A stretch of DNA of 64,000 nucleotides from Pseudomonadota bacterium. Lineage in GTDB: Bacteria; Bdellovibrionota_C; UBA2361; SZUA-149; DAOLCO01. The translations under genes were made by a program, and so were the position numbers. Positions 55,323 to 64,000 of the stretch are shown here, one piece after another. Positions within the stretch are counted from its first letter, which is position 1; the number at the start of each line of letters is the position of its first letter. The notes beneath the pieces are model-generated. The model searched no databases. It had not been told where the DNA came from and was given only the letters and a program-made list of their open reading frames with translations. The stretch covers positions 47,935 to 111,934 of the forward strand of contig JAIYCX010000064.1 in the NCBI GenBank assembly GCA_027487795.1, in the 5' to 3' direction.

Positions 55323-57500
55323 CTACTTAGATATCCCCAGAGCTTCTTCCACCACCTTAAATAAGGCCTCACTTCTATAAGGCTTTTCTAAAAAGTATAG
55401 ATTTGGATCATCCGAGAATTTAATTCCAGATAAATCTCTAGAAAAACCACTAGATATAATGACTGGTAAATCTTTGTTTAAGAGTCTAAACTCTTCATAA
55501 ATTCTTACACCAGATAAATCCTGTAGGGTAAGGTCAATAAAGACACAGGATAAGTTGTAAACATGCTCTTTTAAATACTGAAGACCGATAATTCCAGAAG
55601 ATTGAATAACAACTTGATAATTCGCACTAGTTAATAAAGCTTCAGCAACTTCCAAAACTATAGGCTCATCATCAATAACTAATATTTTTTTATTTTCATT
55701 AGATAATTTTTCTAGTTTTGAATTATCAATATCCGAGGCAACGGTAGTTTCTTGAAAAGCTAAAGGTAAATAGATCCTAAATGTTGAACCTTTTCCTTCT
55801 TCCGAAATAACATCTAATGCTCCCTTATGATTTTTAATAATTCCAATTACAGCCGATAAGCCCAATCCTCTTCCACTACCCTTACTGCTGTAAAAAGGAT
55901 CAAATATTTTGTTAATAGCTTCTTCACTAATTCCACAGCCATTATCAGAAACTTCAATCACGGCATAACTCGCAGATAATTCGGACGAAGCTAATAACAT
56001 ACTATTCATTTGCTCAATCGAGAGACGCATCTCTTGCAAGCTAATATTAACTATACCACCTAAAGCCTTACAAGCATCCGAGCTATTCATGACTAGATTA
56101 AGTAAAACTTGTCTAATCTGAACTTCATCAATCAAAACACTTAAATTATTTTCTGGTAAACAAAAATTTAGCTTAACCCCTCTTGATACTCCAGATTTCA
56201 ATAAACCTGACATAGAAGAAATTAAAACAGTCAAAGAAGTTATCGCATGATCCTTAGCAGGAGATAACCCAGCATATACCAAAAGCTGTTTAGTTAAGCC
56301 GCTAAGCTCAAGTACTGCCTGTTCAATTCTATTAATGTGTTTTGCACCCCGAGATAATATTATCTCATCTCTTTGAAGCATTTCTGCATTACCCAAAACC
56401 CCAACTAAGAGATTATTAAAGTCATGAGCAATTCCACCTGCTAAAACCCCTAAACTTTCCATTTTTTGACTTTGCTGCAGTCTTAGCTCTAACTTTTCTT
56501 TCTCTATTCTAGTTTTCTCAGCCTCTGTAACATCTTGAAATACAACTACCCCACCTACTAAATTACCTTCCCTATCCCGCACTCCAGATCCCGAACTTTC
56601 ACACCAAATCCCAGACTCTAAATCTTCAGTTTTAATGTATACAGGCTCCCTTTCAAATTGCTCACCGGCTATTGCTCTATTCAAGGGCAAACTGGTGAAA
56701 GGATACGGTGTCACCATATCAGGTAAAAAATTACCAAAGCGCCTAATTCGCTCCGCATAAGGTAACGGACTAGGCTTTATCTTCATTATTCTCTGGGCTT
56801 CTTTATTAAAAAGCACCATATTTCCGTACCTATCACCAACAACTAGACCTATTTTTATACTCTCTAGAATGGACTCTAATAAAGAAGACATGTTTGTTGG
56901 AAAACGAGAGAGCTTATAATCCGAATTCTTCATCCTCTCTGCATAATCCTTAATAAAGGTCTTAAAAGGGAGTGAACCTACTTCTATTTCTGGCGGAGCA
57001 ATAAAACATGGATTAGGAATTGCCTCCCCATTAACTAGTAATCTCGGATGAAAAATAATATTTTCTAAATTACCCTCATTTTGCCAATTTAAAATTCTAG
57101 CGATATTAATACTGCCCGTCATAAGCAGAAGTAATACTTCGTGCATTATCTTAGCATCTCTAAATATAGATTTTAAATGATCATCCTCAGTGCACAAAAC
57201 TCTTATTCCAGAATAATTAGAACTTAAAGCCTGATCTCGAGCTTCATTTAAAAAATTAAGAAAATAAAACTCATAATCAACCGCCACAAATGTATGAGGA
57301 GTTGAAATTTTAGAAAAAAGAGAATTGGTCTCTTCTTTAGACTTTGTAAAGTTTAAGATAAAAACTTTCTCTTCTCTCTGAACTCCTTCAGAAAGAAGAA
57401 ATTCTAATGAAGAAATCGCCTCCTCTTCTTCTACAAAAATAGCAAGACAATCTCCGTCTGCTAGAACAGGAACATTTGAATCTGTATATTTATTATACAT
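55323..57500 (-). CDS. Hybrid histidine kinase with MEDS, PAS and receiver domains
   Basis: 725-aa soluble sensor. The N-terminal 190 residues resemble the MEDS (DcmR-like) sensory domain (DGDCLAIFVEEEEAISSLEFLLSEG). A PAS domain is at about 205-330. The kinase core has GGIAHDFNNLLVGV near 356 (H-box of the NtrB-like type), the N-box region, DNGCGI and SGRGLGLSAV. A C-terminal receiver (about 605-725) has DDEP, phospho-acceptor D near 651 in FIDLTLQDLSG, and FLEKPY. No membrane segments and no output domain, so a partner regulator is needed. It follows the SNF2 helicase gene on the same strand after about 48 bp. Confidence 0.87.
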   Translation of the reverse strand: MYNKYTDSNVPVLADGDCLAIFVEEEEAISSLEFLLSEGVQREEKVFILNFTKSKEETNSLFSKISTPHTFVAVDYEFYFLNFLNEARDQALSSNYSGIRVLCTEDDHLKSIFRDAKIMHEVLLLLMTGSINIARILNWQNEGNLENIIFHPRLLVNGEAIPNPCFIAPPEIEVGSLPFKTFIKDYAERMKNSDYKLSRFPTNMSSLLESILESIKIGLVVGDRYGNMVLFNKEAQRIMKIKPSPLPYAERIRRFGNFLPDMVTPYPFTSLPLNRAIAGEQFEREPVYIKTEDLESGIWCESSGSGVRDREGNLVGGVVVFQDVTEAEKTRIEKEKLELRLQQSQKMESLGVLAGGIAHDFNNLLVGVLGNAEMLQRDEIILSRGAKHINRIEQAVLELSGLTKQLLVYAGLSPAKDHAITSLTVLISSMSGLLKSGVSRGVKLNFCLPENNLSVLIDEVQIRQVLLNLVMNSSDACKALGGIVNISLQEMRLSIEQMNSMLLASSELSASYAVIEVSDNGCGISEEAINKIFDPFYSSKGSGRGLGLSAVIGIIKNHKGALDVISEEGKGSTFRIYLPLAFQETTVASDIDNSKLEKLSNENKKILVIDDEPIVLEVAEALLTSANYQVVIQSSGIIGLQYLKEHVYNLSCVFIDLTLQDLSGVRIYEEFRLLNKDLPVIISSGFSRDLSGIKFSDDPNLYFLEKPYRSEALFKVVEEALGISK

Positions 57501-57548
57501 TTTAATATTTAAACTGATTTAAGTTCTTCTACTTTCATTTGAACTGAT

Positions 57549-60431
57549 TTAACTTAGTAAATCAACTAAATCTTTCATTTCAATTCGTGCCTTCTCTTCC
57601 ACATTTGACATAACATCATCATATACTGATAGTTTGTGATTCTGTAAGTTTAGAATTTTCTCTTCAATAGTATCTTCTGATATTAACTTATATACGAAAA
57701 CTGGGTTTAGTTGCCCTATTCTATGAACTCTATCCATAGCTTGCGATTCAGCAGCAGGGTTCCACCATGTATCAAGAAAAATAACATCAGAAGCACTTGT
57801 GAGATTCAATCCCACCCCTCCTGCTTTTAGAGAAAGAAGAAGTACGTCACTAGAATCAGTATTCTGAAATTCATCCACAATTGTTGATCTATTAGAAGTG
57901 CTGCCGTCTATCCTATCAAATCTGATGGAATCCTGTTTTAGTTTTAATTCCATTAGATCTAGAGCACTAGTCCACTGAGAAAAAACTAAAACCTTTCTAC
58001 CCTGTGCTATAGAACTTAAAATAAGTTCAGCTGCTTTAGAAATCTTAGTTGAATGCCCATTAGTTATAAAACCAGCGAGCTTTGGATCTACCGCAATTTG
58101 TCTTAACCTTAAAATCTGCTCTAAAATATTTATAGACTTCATTTCAACTTCACTATCATTTAACATTTCTTTAGCTTTTAAAAACTGACCTTCATAGATA
58201 GTTTTTTCTTCTAAAGATTGCTCACATGATACAAGCACCTCTGTCTTTTCTGGTAAATCTTTTAAAACTTCTTTTTTTCTTCTGCGTAATATAAAGCTTG
58301 AAGAAACCTTCTTAATTTCAGCAAAATCCATACCCTTAGATAAGAGCCCAGGCACAGAAAAATCTAAAATTGAAACCAAATCCTCTATTGAATTTTCAAT
58401 TGGTGTCCCAGTTAAGGAAACTTTAAAGTTCGCATTTAACTGAATTATTTTTAAAAAATTATCACTATTTGGATTTTTGATATTTTGAGCTTCATCTACT
58501 ACCAGTAAATCCCAGTGTTTTGAATTAAGTAATTCAATATCTCTCTTCATTACCCCATAGCTAGTTATAATGACCTGTGGCTGATCACTTAATTCTACAA
58601 GCTCTCGCCCTGCGCCGTGATAAATAGAAACACTTATATCTGATCTAAATTTTTCTATTTCTAACTTCCATTGCTTAAGTAAACTAGTAGGACAAACAAC
58701 TAAAGTATAGCTTCGAATTATGCTAATAACTTGTAATGTTTTTCCAAGCCCCATATCATCTGCTAAAAGAGCACCAGGCAATTTAGCCTCTCTCAATGCG
58801 TTCAGCCATAGAGAACCATATCTTTGATAAGGTCTCATAATTTCAAAAGTAGAAGAGGAATTGAAGGTTGATTTATAATTTTCCGTTACCCATGATCTAA
58901 AATAATCATCAGGCACATCCTCTAAAAAAGGAAGTAATTTTAATGAATTTAGAGCGCTAGAAGTTTCACTTGCCGAACCTACGTGTGCTGGTCCTCCACC
59001 TGATGACGATCTTTTCAAGCCATTTTTTACTTGATTTAGCCATGTTATAGGAATCTGAAACCAAGAATCACCTTGCTTTATAAATCTTTTATCCGCAAAA
59101 TAAGAATCTGATACCTCCGACAGAGATAGTTTATATCCAAGAATATCATTTTCAAAAACCACCTCAGGAAATCCGTTTTTATTATCTATCTTAGGTACTA
59201 AATCGAAAATCTCTTGGTGCGAATCACAGGAAATTTTTGCAGCTTTTAGTCTAGAATAAAATATCGGAACCTGCTCTCCACTTAAAATAGTTTGCTTATC
59301 AAAACTTAAACCAAAATTACTCTTACAAAATCTAAACAATTCTAATTCCTTCTCGGAATTTCTTTTTGGTAGATACAGCCAGTCCACTGGGGAAAAACTA
59401 GCCTTTCTTATTTGAGCTATTGAGGGATTACCATATACAATAACTGGAAGTACACTTATTCCAGAATCTAAGATATCAATTTCAAATGACAAACTACAGG
59501 GTTCGCTAGAAAACACAGGAAGAGCATTACCTTTAAGATGAAATCCACTTCTCTGAATCTGAGGTAGGTATTCCGAAATAAAACTTTCTAGATTTTCTGA
59601 ATTAATTATAATTCTATTATCTACTACTGACTTAAAAGAGCCTAACAAAGTAGGTCCAAATAAATTTGGTAAAACTATAATTTTATCATTTAAAACTAAA
59701 AACTTTTTTCTTAAAGTACTATCAAAATCGATGCAAAGTTCTCCTTTTTCATATTGATAGTTTAATTCTATTTGATTTTTGTTTTTTTCAAAGATTACAG
59801 ACCTTCTTACGACTTCTTTCTGCTCTGTTTCCTTTGTTTCAAAAAACACTTGAGTCATACCGTAAAGTATTTTTTCAAGCTCTTCGCTCAAACCTTCACT
59901 AAGGATTAAATTATTCGCATTACTAAAATACCTATCCAAAAGAAAATCTTCTCTAGATGCTAAAGGAGCTTCGCCCTTTCTTCTTCCTGAAGTAAATCCT
60001 CCGATAAACTCAGCAAGTGAGCTTTTTAAAATTACAATATTATCTTCAAATATAACTTCACGTTTCAGTACTAACTCTTGAAGCTCATTCAAACTAGCTA
60101 CGTATACTATTTTAGACTTTAAAGTAGAGACGCCATTACTAGAGACTTTATCAATCTTATCTCTACTATTTGCGATAATTGTTGCTGCTACTAAATGAAC
60201 ACAAGGGTCATCATCACAGTGACAATCAGTACTATAATAAAAATCCTCCGTAGAAAGCTTTACTTTGATAGCTCTTGCTAAATTAGGGTCTTTTAAGATG
60301 ATTAAAAAATCTGGGCCGTCTATGGAAACTCGCGCCGTAGTAATAAGTCTAGATTTCGTTACTGCTTGTGACCAAGCATCACTAGAAATATTCTCCCTAA
60401 AATCATCTAAGTAATTCTTTAAAGAGATCAA
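57549..60431 (-). CDS. SWIM zinc-finger SNF2-family helicase
   Basis: 960-aa DNA-dependent ATPase. An N-terminal SWIM zinc finger has the ligands C70, C72, C77 and H79 (CHCDDDPCVH). A middle region of about 430 residues is followed by the Snf2 core: ADDMGLGKTLQV near 555, LVVDEAQNIKN near 643, SLTGTPIENSIEDL, VFSQWTSALDLM, LLSLKAGGVGLNLT, and MDRVHRIGQ near 905. This is the bacterial RapA-unlike SWI2/SNF2 class common in bacterial genomes. Its role in repair or transcription is not known. It lies 2 bp after the trmD fusion gene and is probably in the same operon. Confidence 0.9.
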   Translation of the reverse strand: MISLKNYLDDFRENISSDAWSQAVTKSRLITTARVSIDGPDFLIILKDPNLARAIKVKLSTEDFYYSTDCHCDDDPCVHLVAATIIANSRDKIDKVSSNGVSTLKSKIVYVASLNELQELVLKREVIFEDNIVILKSSLAEFIGGFTSGRRKGEAPLASREDFLLDRYFSNANNLILSEGLSEELEKILYGMTQVFFETKETEQKEVVRRSVIFEKNKNQIELNYQYEKGELCIDFDSTLRKKFLVLNDKIIVLPNLFGPTLLGSFKSVVDNRIIINSENLESFISEYLPQIQRSGFHLKGNALPVFSSEPCSLSFEIDILDSGISVLPVIVYGNPSIAQIRKASFSPVDWLYLPKRNSEKELELFRFCKSNFGLSFDKQTILSGEQVPIFYSRLKAAKISCDSHQEIFDLVPKIDNKNGFPEVVFENDILGYKLSLSEVSDSYFADKRFIKQGDSWFQIPITWLNQVKNGLKRSSSGGGPAHVGSASETSSALNSLKLLPFLEDVPDDYFRSWVTENYKSTFNSSSTFEIMRPYQRYGSLWLNALREAKLPGALLADDMGLGKTLQVISIIRSYTLVVCPTSLLKQWKLEIEKFRSDISVSIYHGAGRELVELSDQPQVIITSYGVMKRDIELLNSKHWDLLVVDEAQNIKNPNSDNFLKIIQLNANFKVSLTGTPIENSIEDLVSILDFSVPGLLSKGMDFAEIKKVSSSFILRRRKKEVLKDLPEKTEVLVSCEQSLEEKTIYEGQFLKAKEMLNDSEVEMKSINILEQILRLRQIAVDPKLAGFITNGHSTKISKAAELILSSIAQGRKVLVFSQWTSALDLMELKLKQDSIRFDRIDGSTSNRSTIVDEFQNTDSSDVLLLSLKAGGVGLNLTSASDVIFLDTWWNPAAESQAMDRVHRIGQLNPVFVYKLISEDTIEEKILNLQNHKLSVYDDVMSNVEEKARIEMKDLVDLLS

Positions 60432-60433
60432 AA

Positions 60434-61717
60434 CTACTCGCCAAATAATCGATCTAAAATAATAGCAACTGCAGAACGCACCGAAAGATGATTATAATCT
60501 CCAGGTCCAAAAATTGGGTCTAATCTATAATCGGCCCTATCTATTAAAGACGAATGCATTCCCCATGCAGTTCCAAAAAGAAATAATATTGGTCTACTAA
60601 GTGAAGGAACTAGTCTTCTAAATGATTCGTAATCTAAGGTATGCTCAGTTGGCCTAGCAGAGGTAGCGACAACATATGGGAGCACACCATGCTCTTTCTC
60701 GATAGAACTTATTACATCATCAAATGTTGAAACATGAAAAATTTTTGCTAAGGCTTCAAATCTATTTGGATTATAATGAGAGCCAACACCAGCCTCCCAA
60801 TGATCACATATTCGCTGAATCAACCTGCGTAAAGTTAAAGAAGGATGAACTATATAATAACCATTTAGTTCAAAAGTCCGTACACTTCTGGCTATATCAT
60901 GAACATCAAGATTAGTTATTGAAGAAGTTATGATTTCACCTTCTTTATCTACAACTGGGTTATGAATTAATGCTAAATATAAAGGGGGCTTTTCTTTAAG
61001 GGTGCGATCAGATAATGATAACATCTGAGGCAGTAGATCTGGTCGCCTTAAGCTAGTATCTACTAAAGAAGCGTTCCTTCTGTTATTTTCTATCTCTTGA
61101 TGATTTCCATTCAGAAGAACTTCAGGGACATGCCTGCCTCTATACGTTCTAGGTTTTGTATACTGTGGATGTTCCAGCCCACCTATTTCAAATGACTCTA
61201 ATTCAGTCGACTCTTCATTTCCGAGCACTCCCGGAATCAATCTAGAGCTTGCCTCTAAAAATGACATCGCCGGAACTTCTCCGCCCATATAAATAAAATC
61301 ACCAACGCTTAGCTCATAATCAACCCAACCTTGTACAAATCTCTCATCTACTCCCTCATAGCGTGAGCAAACTAAAATTAGCTGAGATCCTGCTTCCTCT
61401 GTGGCTTCTTTGTTAATCTCCCTAATAAGCTTTTGAGTTAATGGCCTTCCTCTAGGAGTAAAATATAATACTCTTGCTTTAGGATTTTCTTCTTTTATCT
61501 TCTCTACCCCAGAAACTAGAGATTCTACCCTCGTCACCATCCCCCCACCCCCTCCATAGGGAGTATCATCAGTTTGGCCACGACTATTTATCGCAAAACC
61601 TCTTAAATCATGGATATCTAAGTATATTAAGGAATTCTCTATCGCCTTAGAAACTAAAGTAACGTTCTTAAAAGGGCTAAATAAATCAGGAAAAAGGGTT
61701 AAGACAGAATATTTCAT
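60434..61717 (-). CDS. trmD: tRNA (guanine-N1)-methyltransferase TrmD fused to a second RNA methyltransferase
   Basis: 427 aa. Residues 1 to about 240 are TrmD, which methylates G37 of tRNAs with SAM bound in a trefoil knot: TLFPDLFSPF, DDTPYGGGGGMV, LVCSRYEGVDERF, DFIYMGGEVPAM and YTKPRTYRG are all present. Residues about 245-427 are a second SPOUT-type RNA methyltransferase domain (YLALIHNPVVDKEGEIITSSITNLDVHDIARS..., then LFLFGTAWGM). In many genomes this domain is a separate gene right after trmD. The fusion keeps the frame with a short linker. It is divergent from argH. Confidence 0.9.
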   Translation of the reverse strand: MKYSVLTLFPDLFSPFKNVTLVSKAIENSLIYLDIHDLRGFAINSRGQTDDTPYGGGGGMVTRVESLVSGVEKIKEENPKARVLYFTPRGRPLTQKLIREINKEATEEAGSQLILVCSRYEGVDERFVQGWVDYELSVGDFIYMGGEVPAMSFLEASSRLIPGVLGNEESTELESFEIGGLEHPQYTKPRTYRGRHVPEVLLNGNHQEIENNRRNASLVDTSLRRPDLLPQMLSLSDRTLKEKPPLYLALIHNPVVDKEGEIITSSITNLDVHDIARSVRTFELNGYYIVHPSLTLRRLIQRICDHWEAGVGSHYNPNRFEALAKIFHVSTFDDVISSIEKEHGVLPYVVATSARPTEHTLDYESFRRLVPSLSRPILFLFGTAWGMHSSLIDRADYRLDPIFGPGDYNHLSVRSAVAIILDRLFGE

Positions 61718-61820
61718 CGAATGTTTTACGAGAGTAGCAAATAAGGATATAAATTGTAATTAATTCTATGGGACATTTAGCATAAAAGACCTACTATAAA
61801 ATAGACGGCGTAAATAGATT

Positions 61821-63191
61821 ATGACAGGAACTACTTCTGGAAAACGACTTTGGGATAAATCTGGGGACTCTGCAAGCAGTCTAAATAAATTAATTCATGA
61901 ATTTACTGTTGGCTCTGACCCTGAAATTGATTTAAACATTATTTACTGGGACATTCTAGCAAGTGCTGCTCACGCTAAAATGTTAAATAATAGCAAGCTG
62001 CTAGATGACAAAGATTTAGCTGTACTAATCCCCGGACTAAAGAAAGCACTCAATCTTGTAAAAAAAGACGAATTTACAATTCCTAGAGAATTAGAAGACT
62101 GTCACACAGCCCTGGAATCATATTTAACTGAAGAGTGCGGAGATGCGGGAAAAAGAATTCACACAGGTCGCTCTAGAAATGACCAAGTCCTAGTAGCAGT
62201 CAGACTTTATTTAAGAGCATTAATAATAGACTCAGTTAATGGATTAACAGCTGTAGCTAATCTTGCTTTTAAAAGAGCAGAGTCTAGCCTCGGTATACAA
62301 ATTCCAGGACATACTCATTTTCAACACGCAATGCCAGCATCTGTTGGAATGTGGTTTTCTGCAATTGCAGAAGGAGCAATAGAATTAATCAGAGAAGGGC
62401 TTGCTTTAAGCGAGCTAGTTAGTATCAATCCGCTTGGAGTCGGGTCAGGCTTTGGGGCACCCCTTCCAATCGACAGAGAGCTCACAACAAAATTACTTGG
62501 CTTTTCTAAAACTCAAAGAAATCCTATCAACACTCAAAATAGCAGAGGCAAATACGAATTATCAATCGTAAGGTACTTATCAAATATCTCTTCATGGATA
62601 GAAAAATATTCTTATGATTTAATTATTTACAACATGCAAGAACTACGCTGGGTAAAGATTCCAAAGTCTTTCACAACTGGATCTTCCATAATGCCACAAA
62701 AACAAAACCCAGATGTGTTAGAACTTTTAAGAGGAAGTGCATCAAGAGTAAGAGCGTCAGAATTTGAAATCGCTTCTATTATTTCTAAGCTTCCATCTCA
62801 CTATCATAGAGATTTTCAGCTAACTAAAGAACCTTTAGTTAAAGCAAGAAATATAAGTCTATCTACTTTAAGTATATTTAAACAAGTACTAGAAGGTATT
62901 GATTTTGACATTATAGAACTAGAAAAATCTAAGTCAGAAGAACTTTATGTTACATACCAAGCTTTTCGCTTAGTTAGACAAGGTATGTCATTTAGAGATG
63001 CTTATATTGAGACTGCTCGTTTATACACAGAGGGTAGTATTAATAAAAAAGATCTCGAACAAGACTTTGCACTTATTGAAAGTTCGCTTATTTCAGAATT
63101 AGCTAGCGGCAAAGCTGAGCTATTACAAATTAGTAATACAATTTCTACTAAAAGTGCGGAACTAAATTCTTTAGAGAACTTATTATCCTAA
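61821..63191 (+). CDS. argH: Argininosuccinate lyase ArgH
   Basis: Cleaves argininosuccinate to arginine and fumarate, the last step of arginine synthesis. 456 aa, usual length. It contains KIHTGRSRNDQV-like RIHTGRSRNDQV near 115, PGHTHFQHAMP near 162 with the catalytic histidine, and the fumarase-superfamily signature GSSIMPQKQNPD at about 287-298 (usually MPQKKNPD; here Q replaces the second lysine). It is divergent from the trmD fusion and followed 28 bp later by the exosortase gene. Confidence 0.95.
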   Translation: MTGTTSGKRLWDKSGDSASSLNKLIHEFTVGSDPEIDLNIIYWDILASAAHAKMLNNSKLLDDKDLAVLIPGLKKALNLVKKDEFTIPRELEDCHTALESYLTEECGDAGKRIHTGRSRNDQVLVAVRLYLRALIIDSVNGLTAVANLAFKRAESSLGIQIPGHTHFQHAMPASVGMWFSAIAEGAIELIREGLALSELVSINPLGVGSGFGAPLPIDRELTTKLLGFSKTQRNPINTQNSRGKYELSIVRYLSNISSWIEKYSYDLIIYNMQELRWVKIPKSFTTGSSIMPQKQNPDVLELLRGSASRVRASEFEIASIISKLPSHYHRDFQLTKEPLVKARNISLSTLSIFKQVLEGIDFDIIELEKSKSEELYVTYQAFRLVRQGMSFRDAYIETARLYTEGSINKKDLEQDFALIESSLISELASGKAELLQISNTISTKSAELNSLENLLS

Positions 63192-63218
63192 TTCTAAACT
63201 AAAAAAATAAGTACCTAA

Positions 63219-64000
63219 ATGAATAAATCTTTTGCTCGGATATTTCTAATCATACTTGGCATATGTTTATTAGGTTTTACATATTGGGATAGTCTAGCAG
63301 AGATAATAAATATCTGCTTAACTGATGACGATTATTCTCACGGCACACTACTACCTTTCATAACCGCTTATCTACTTTGGGATAGACGCGACGAATATAA
63401 AACAAGTAATCAAAAATCAATTATAATCCCTTCAATAATATTAATTTTTGGCTTATTGTTATTTACATTAGGACACTCATCCCAGCTTTCTTTCCTGACC
63501 TGGGCTAGTTTTTTTCCAGTAATACTTTCCTCAGTCTGGCTAATTTTTGGCAAATCTATTTTTCTAACTTCAGCAGGTCCGATTCTTCTGCTTTTTATGT
63601 CCAAACCCCTACCAGACTCTCTAGTTGTTAGAATCTTCTGGCCACTACAAGTTCTAGCAGCAAAAATCGGTGCTTGGACATTAGAAAAACTAAACGTTCC
63701 TGTTTATCTCTCAGGAAATATAATTGAAATTCCAACAATGAGACTGATGGTTGAAGAGGCTTGCAGCGGAATGAGATCGGTAATGGCTCTGATCACAATA
63801 GCCTTCACAATCATGCTTTTAAAACCGCTAAATATATTAGGTAAATTAATTCTAATACTAATCGCACTTGCCCTAGCAGTTTCATTAAATGTATTTAGAG
63901 TTTCTCTAACAGGAGTCTTAGCCCACTTCTATGACCCAAAAGCAGCAACTGGATTCTTTCATACCTTCTCTGGATTTTTAGTCTTTTTAATAGGTCTACC
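63219..64000 (+). CDS. Exosortase (XrtA/EpsH-like), partial at window end
   Basis: The first 260 codons of a multi-spanning membrane transpeptidase. The catalytic triad is present: C182 in EEACSGMRS, R227 in NVFRVSL and H248 in FFHTFSGF. About eight hydrophobic helices are visible and DDDYSHGTLLPFI is the conserved N-terminal segment. Exosortases process proteins with a PEP-CTERM-like tail and usually sit in exopolysaccharide loci. No substrate or exopolysaccharide gene is in the window; they may follow to the right. The ATG at 63219 is not seen as a complete gene because it runs off the end. Confidence 0.87.
   Translation, partial: MNKSFARIFLIILGICLLGFTYWDSLAEIINICLTDDDYSHGTLLPFITAYLLWDRRDEYKTSNQKSIIIPSIILIFGLLLFTLGHSSQLSFLTWASFFPVILSSVWLIFGKSIFLTSAGPILLLFMSKPLPDSLVVRIFWPLQVLAAKIGAWTLEKLNVPVYLSGNIIEIPTMRLMVEEACSGMRSVMALITIAFTIMLLKPLNILGKLILILIALALAVSLNVFRVSLTGVLAHFYDPKAATGFFHTFSGFLVFLIGL

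Noticed and set aside
1..64000. Search for tRNA, rRNA and CRISPR arrays
   Set aside because: No cloverleaf with a T-loop motif, no rRNA core sequence and no regularly spaced repeats were seen by eye in the intergenic spaces.

Overview
The window is AT-rich DNA (roughly two thirds A+T by eye) from a Gram-negative bacterium with a double membrane. It encodes meso-diaminopimelate peptidoglycan enzymes (LysA, and a MurE carrying the DNPR motif), lipoproteins, an outer-membrane beta-barrel, ExbB/ExbD, a periplasmic-type cyclic beta-1,2-glucan synthase and an exosortase. Gene density is high, with many 1-20 bp overlaps. The mix (TrmD fused to a second RNA methyltransferase, TRL-like lipoproteins, AMIN protein, Kdp, exosortase, two acyl-CoA dehydrogenases) suggests a deltaproteobacterial-type or related lineage. 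I cannot place it more precisely from sequence alone.

Layout. 1-5.7 kb: partial lysA, a 30-bp palindrome and promoter ahead of murE, an acyl-CoA dehydrogenase, and a tail-anchored coiled-coil protein. 5.7-21.9 kb: envelope glucan region, where a minus-strand operon (YddA-like ABC protein, 954-aa exported helical-repeat protein, 2877-aa cyclic glucan synthase) faces a divergent ABC exporter plus SDR gene. 21.9-30.8 kb: an outer-membrane porin followed by kdpF-A-B-C-D-E, including a 23-codon kdpF, with candidate KdpE sites upstream. 30.8-33.3 kb: AMIN-domain and small exported or membrane proteins. 33.5-35.1 kb: comM.

35.1-39.0 kb is the accessory region, between comM and ffh. It holds a hicB antitoxin gene broken by an in-frame stop, then a run of three minus-strand genes (membrane protein, FRG-domain protein, protein with a HEPN-like Rx4H motif). 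These three are separated by two clear integron attC recombination sites of 57-59 bp and followed by a third, decayed one. The start of each of the first two cassettes is the exact reverse complement of the end of its own attC, which is the hallmark of inserted gene cassettes. No integron integrase is visible. The block is bracketed by two inverted copies of a 154-167 bp palindromic element whose 27-bp arms differ between copies by compensated base-pair changes. This cassette array with possible defence cargo is the most interesting part of the window.

39.0-54.2 kb is housekeeping: ffh, a degenerate receiver, a VOC protein, LD-carboxypeptidase, a catalytically dead beta-lactamase-fold protein, folC, a YdjM-like protein, lipoprotein-exbB-exbD, a glycosyltransferase with TPRs, an acyl-CoA dehydrogenase, infA, a pilin-like protein, metG, a separate MetG-type tRNA-binding domain, tatD and aroK. 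54.2-57.5 kb: tandem TRL-like lipoproteins, a strong terminator, a GC-rich cluster of at least six hairpins that may be a structured RNA, and a hybrid histidine kinase. 57.5-64 kb: a SWIM/SNF2 helicase, a trmD fusion, argH and a partial exosortase cut by the window end. I saw no tRNA, rRNA or CRISPR array.
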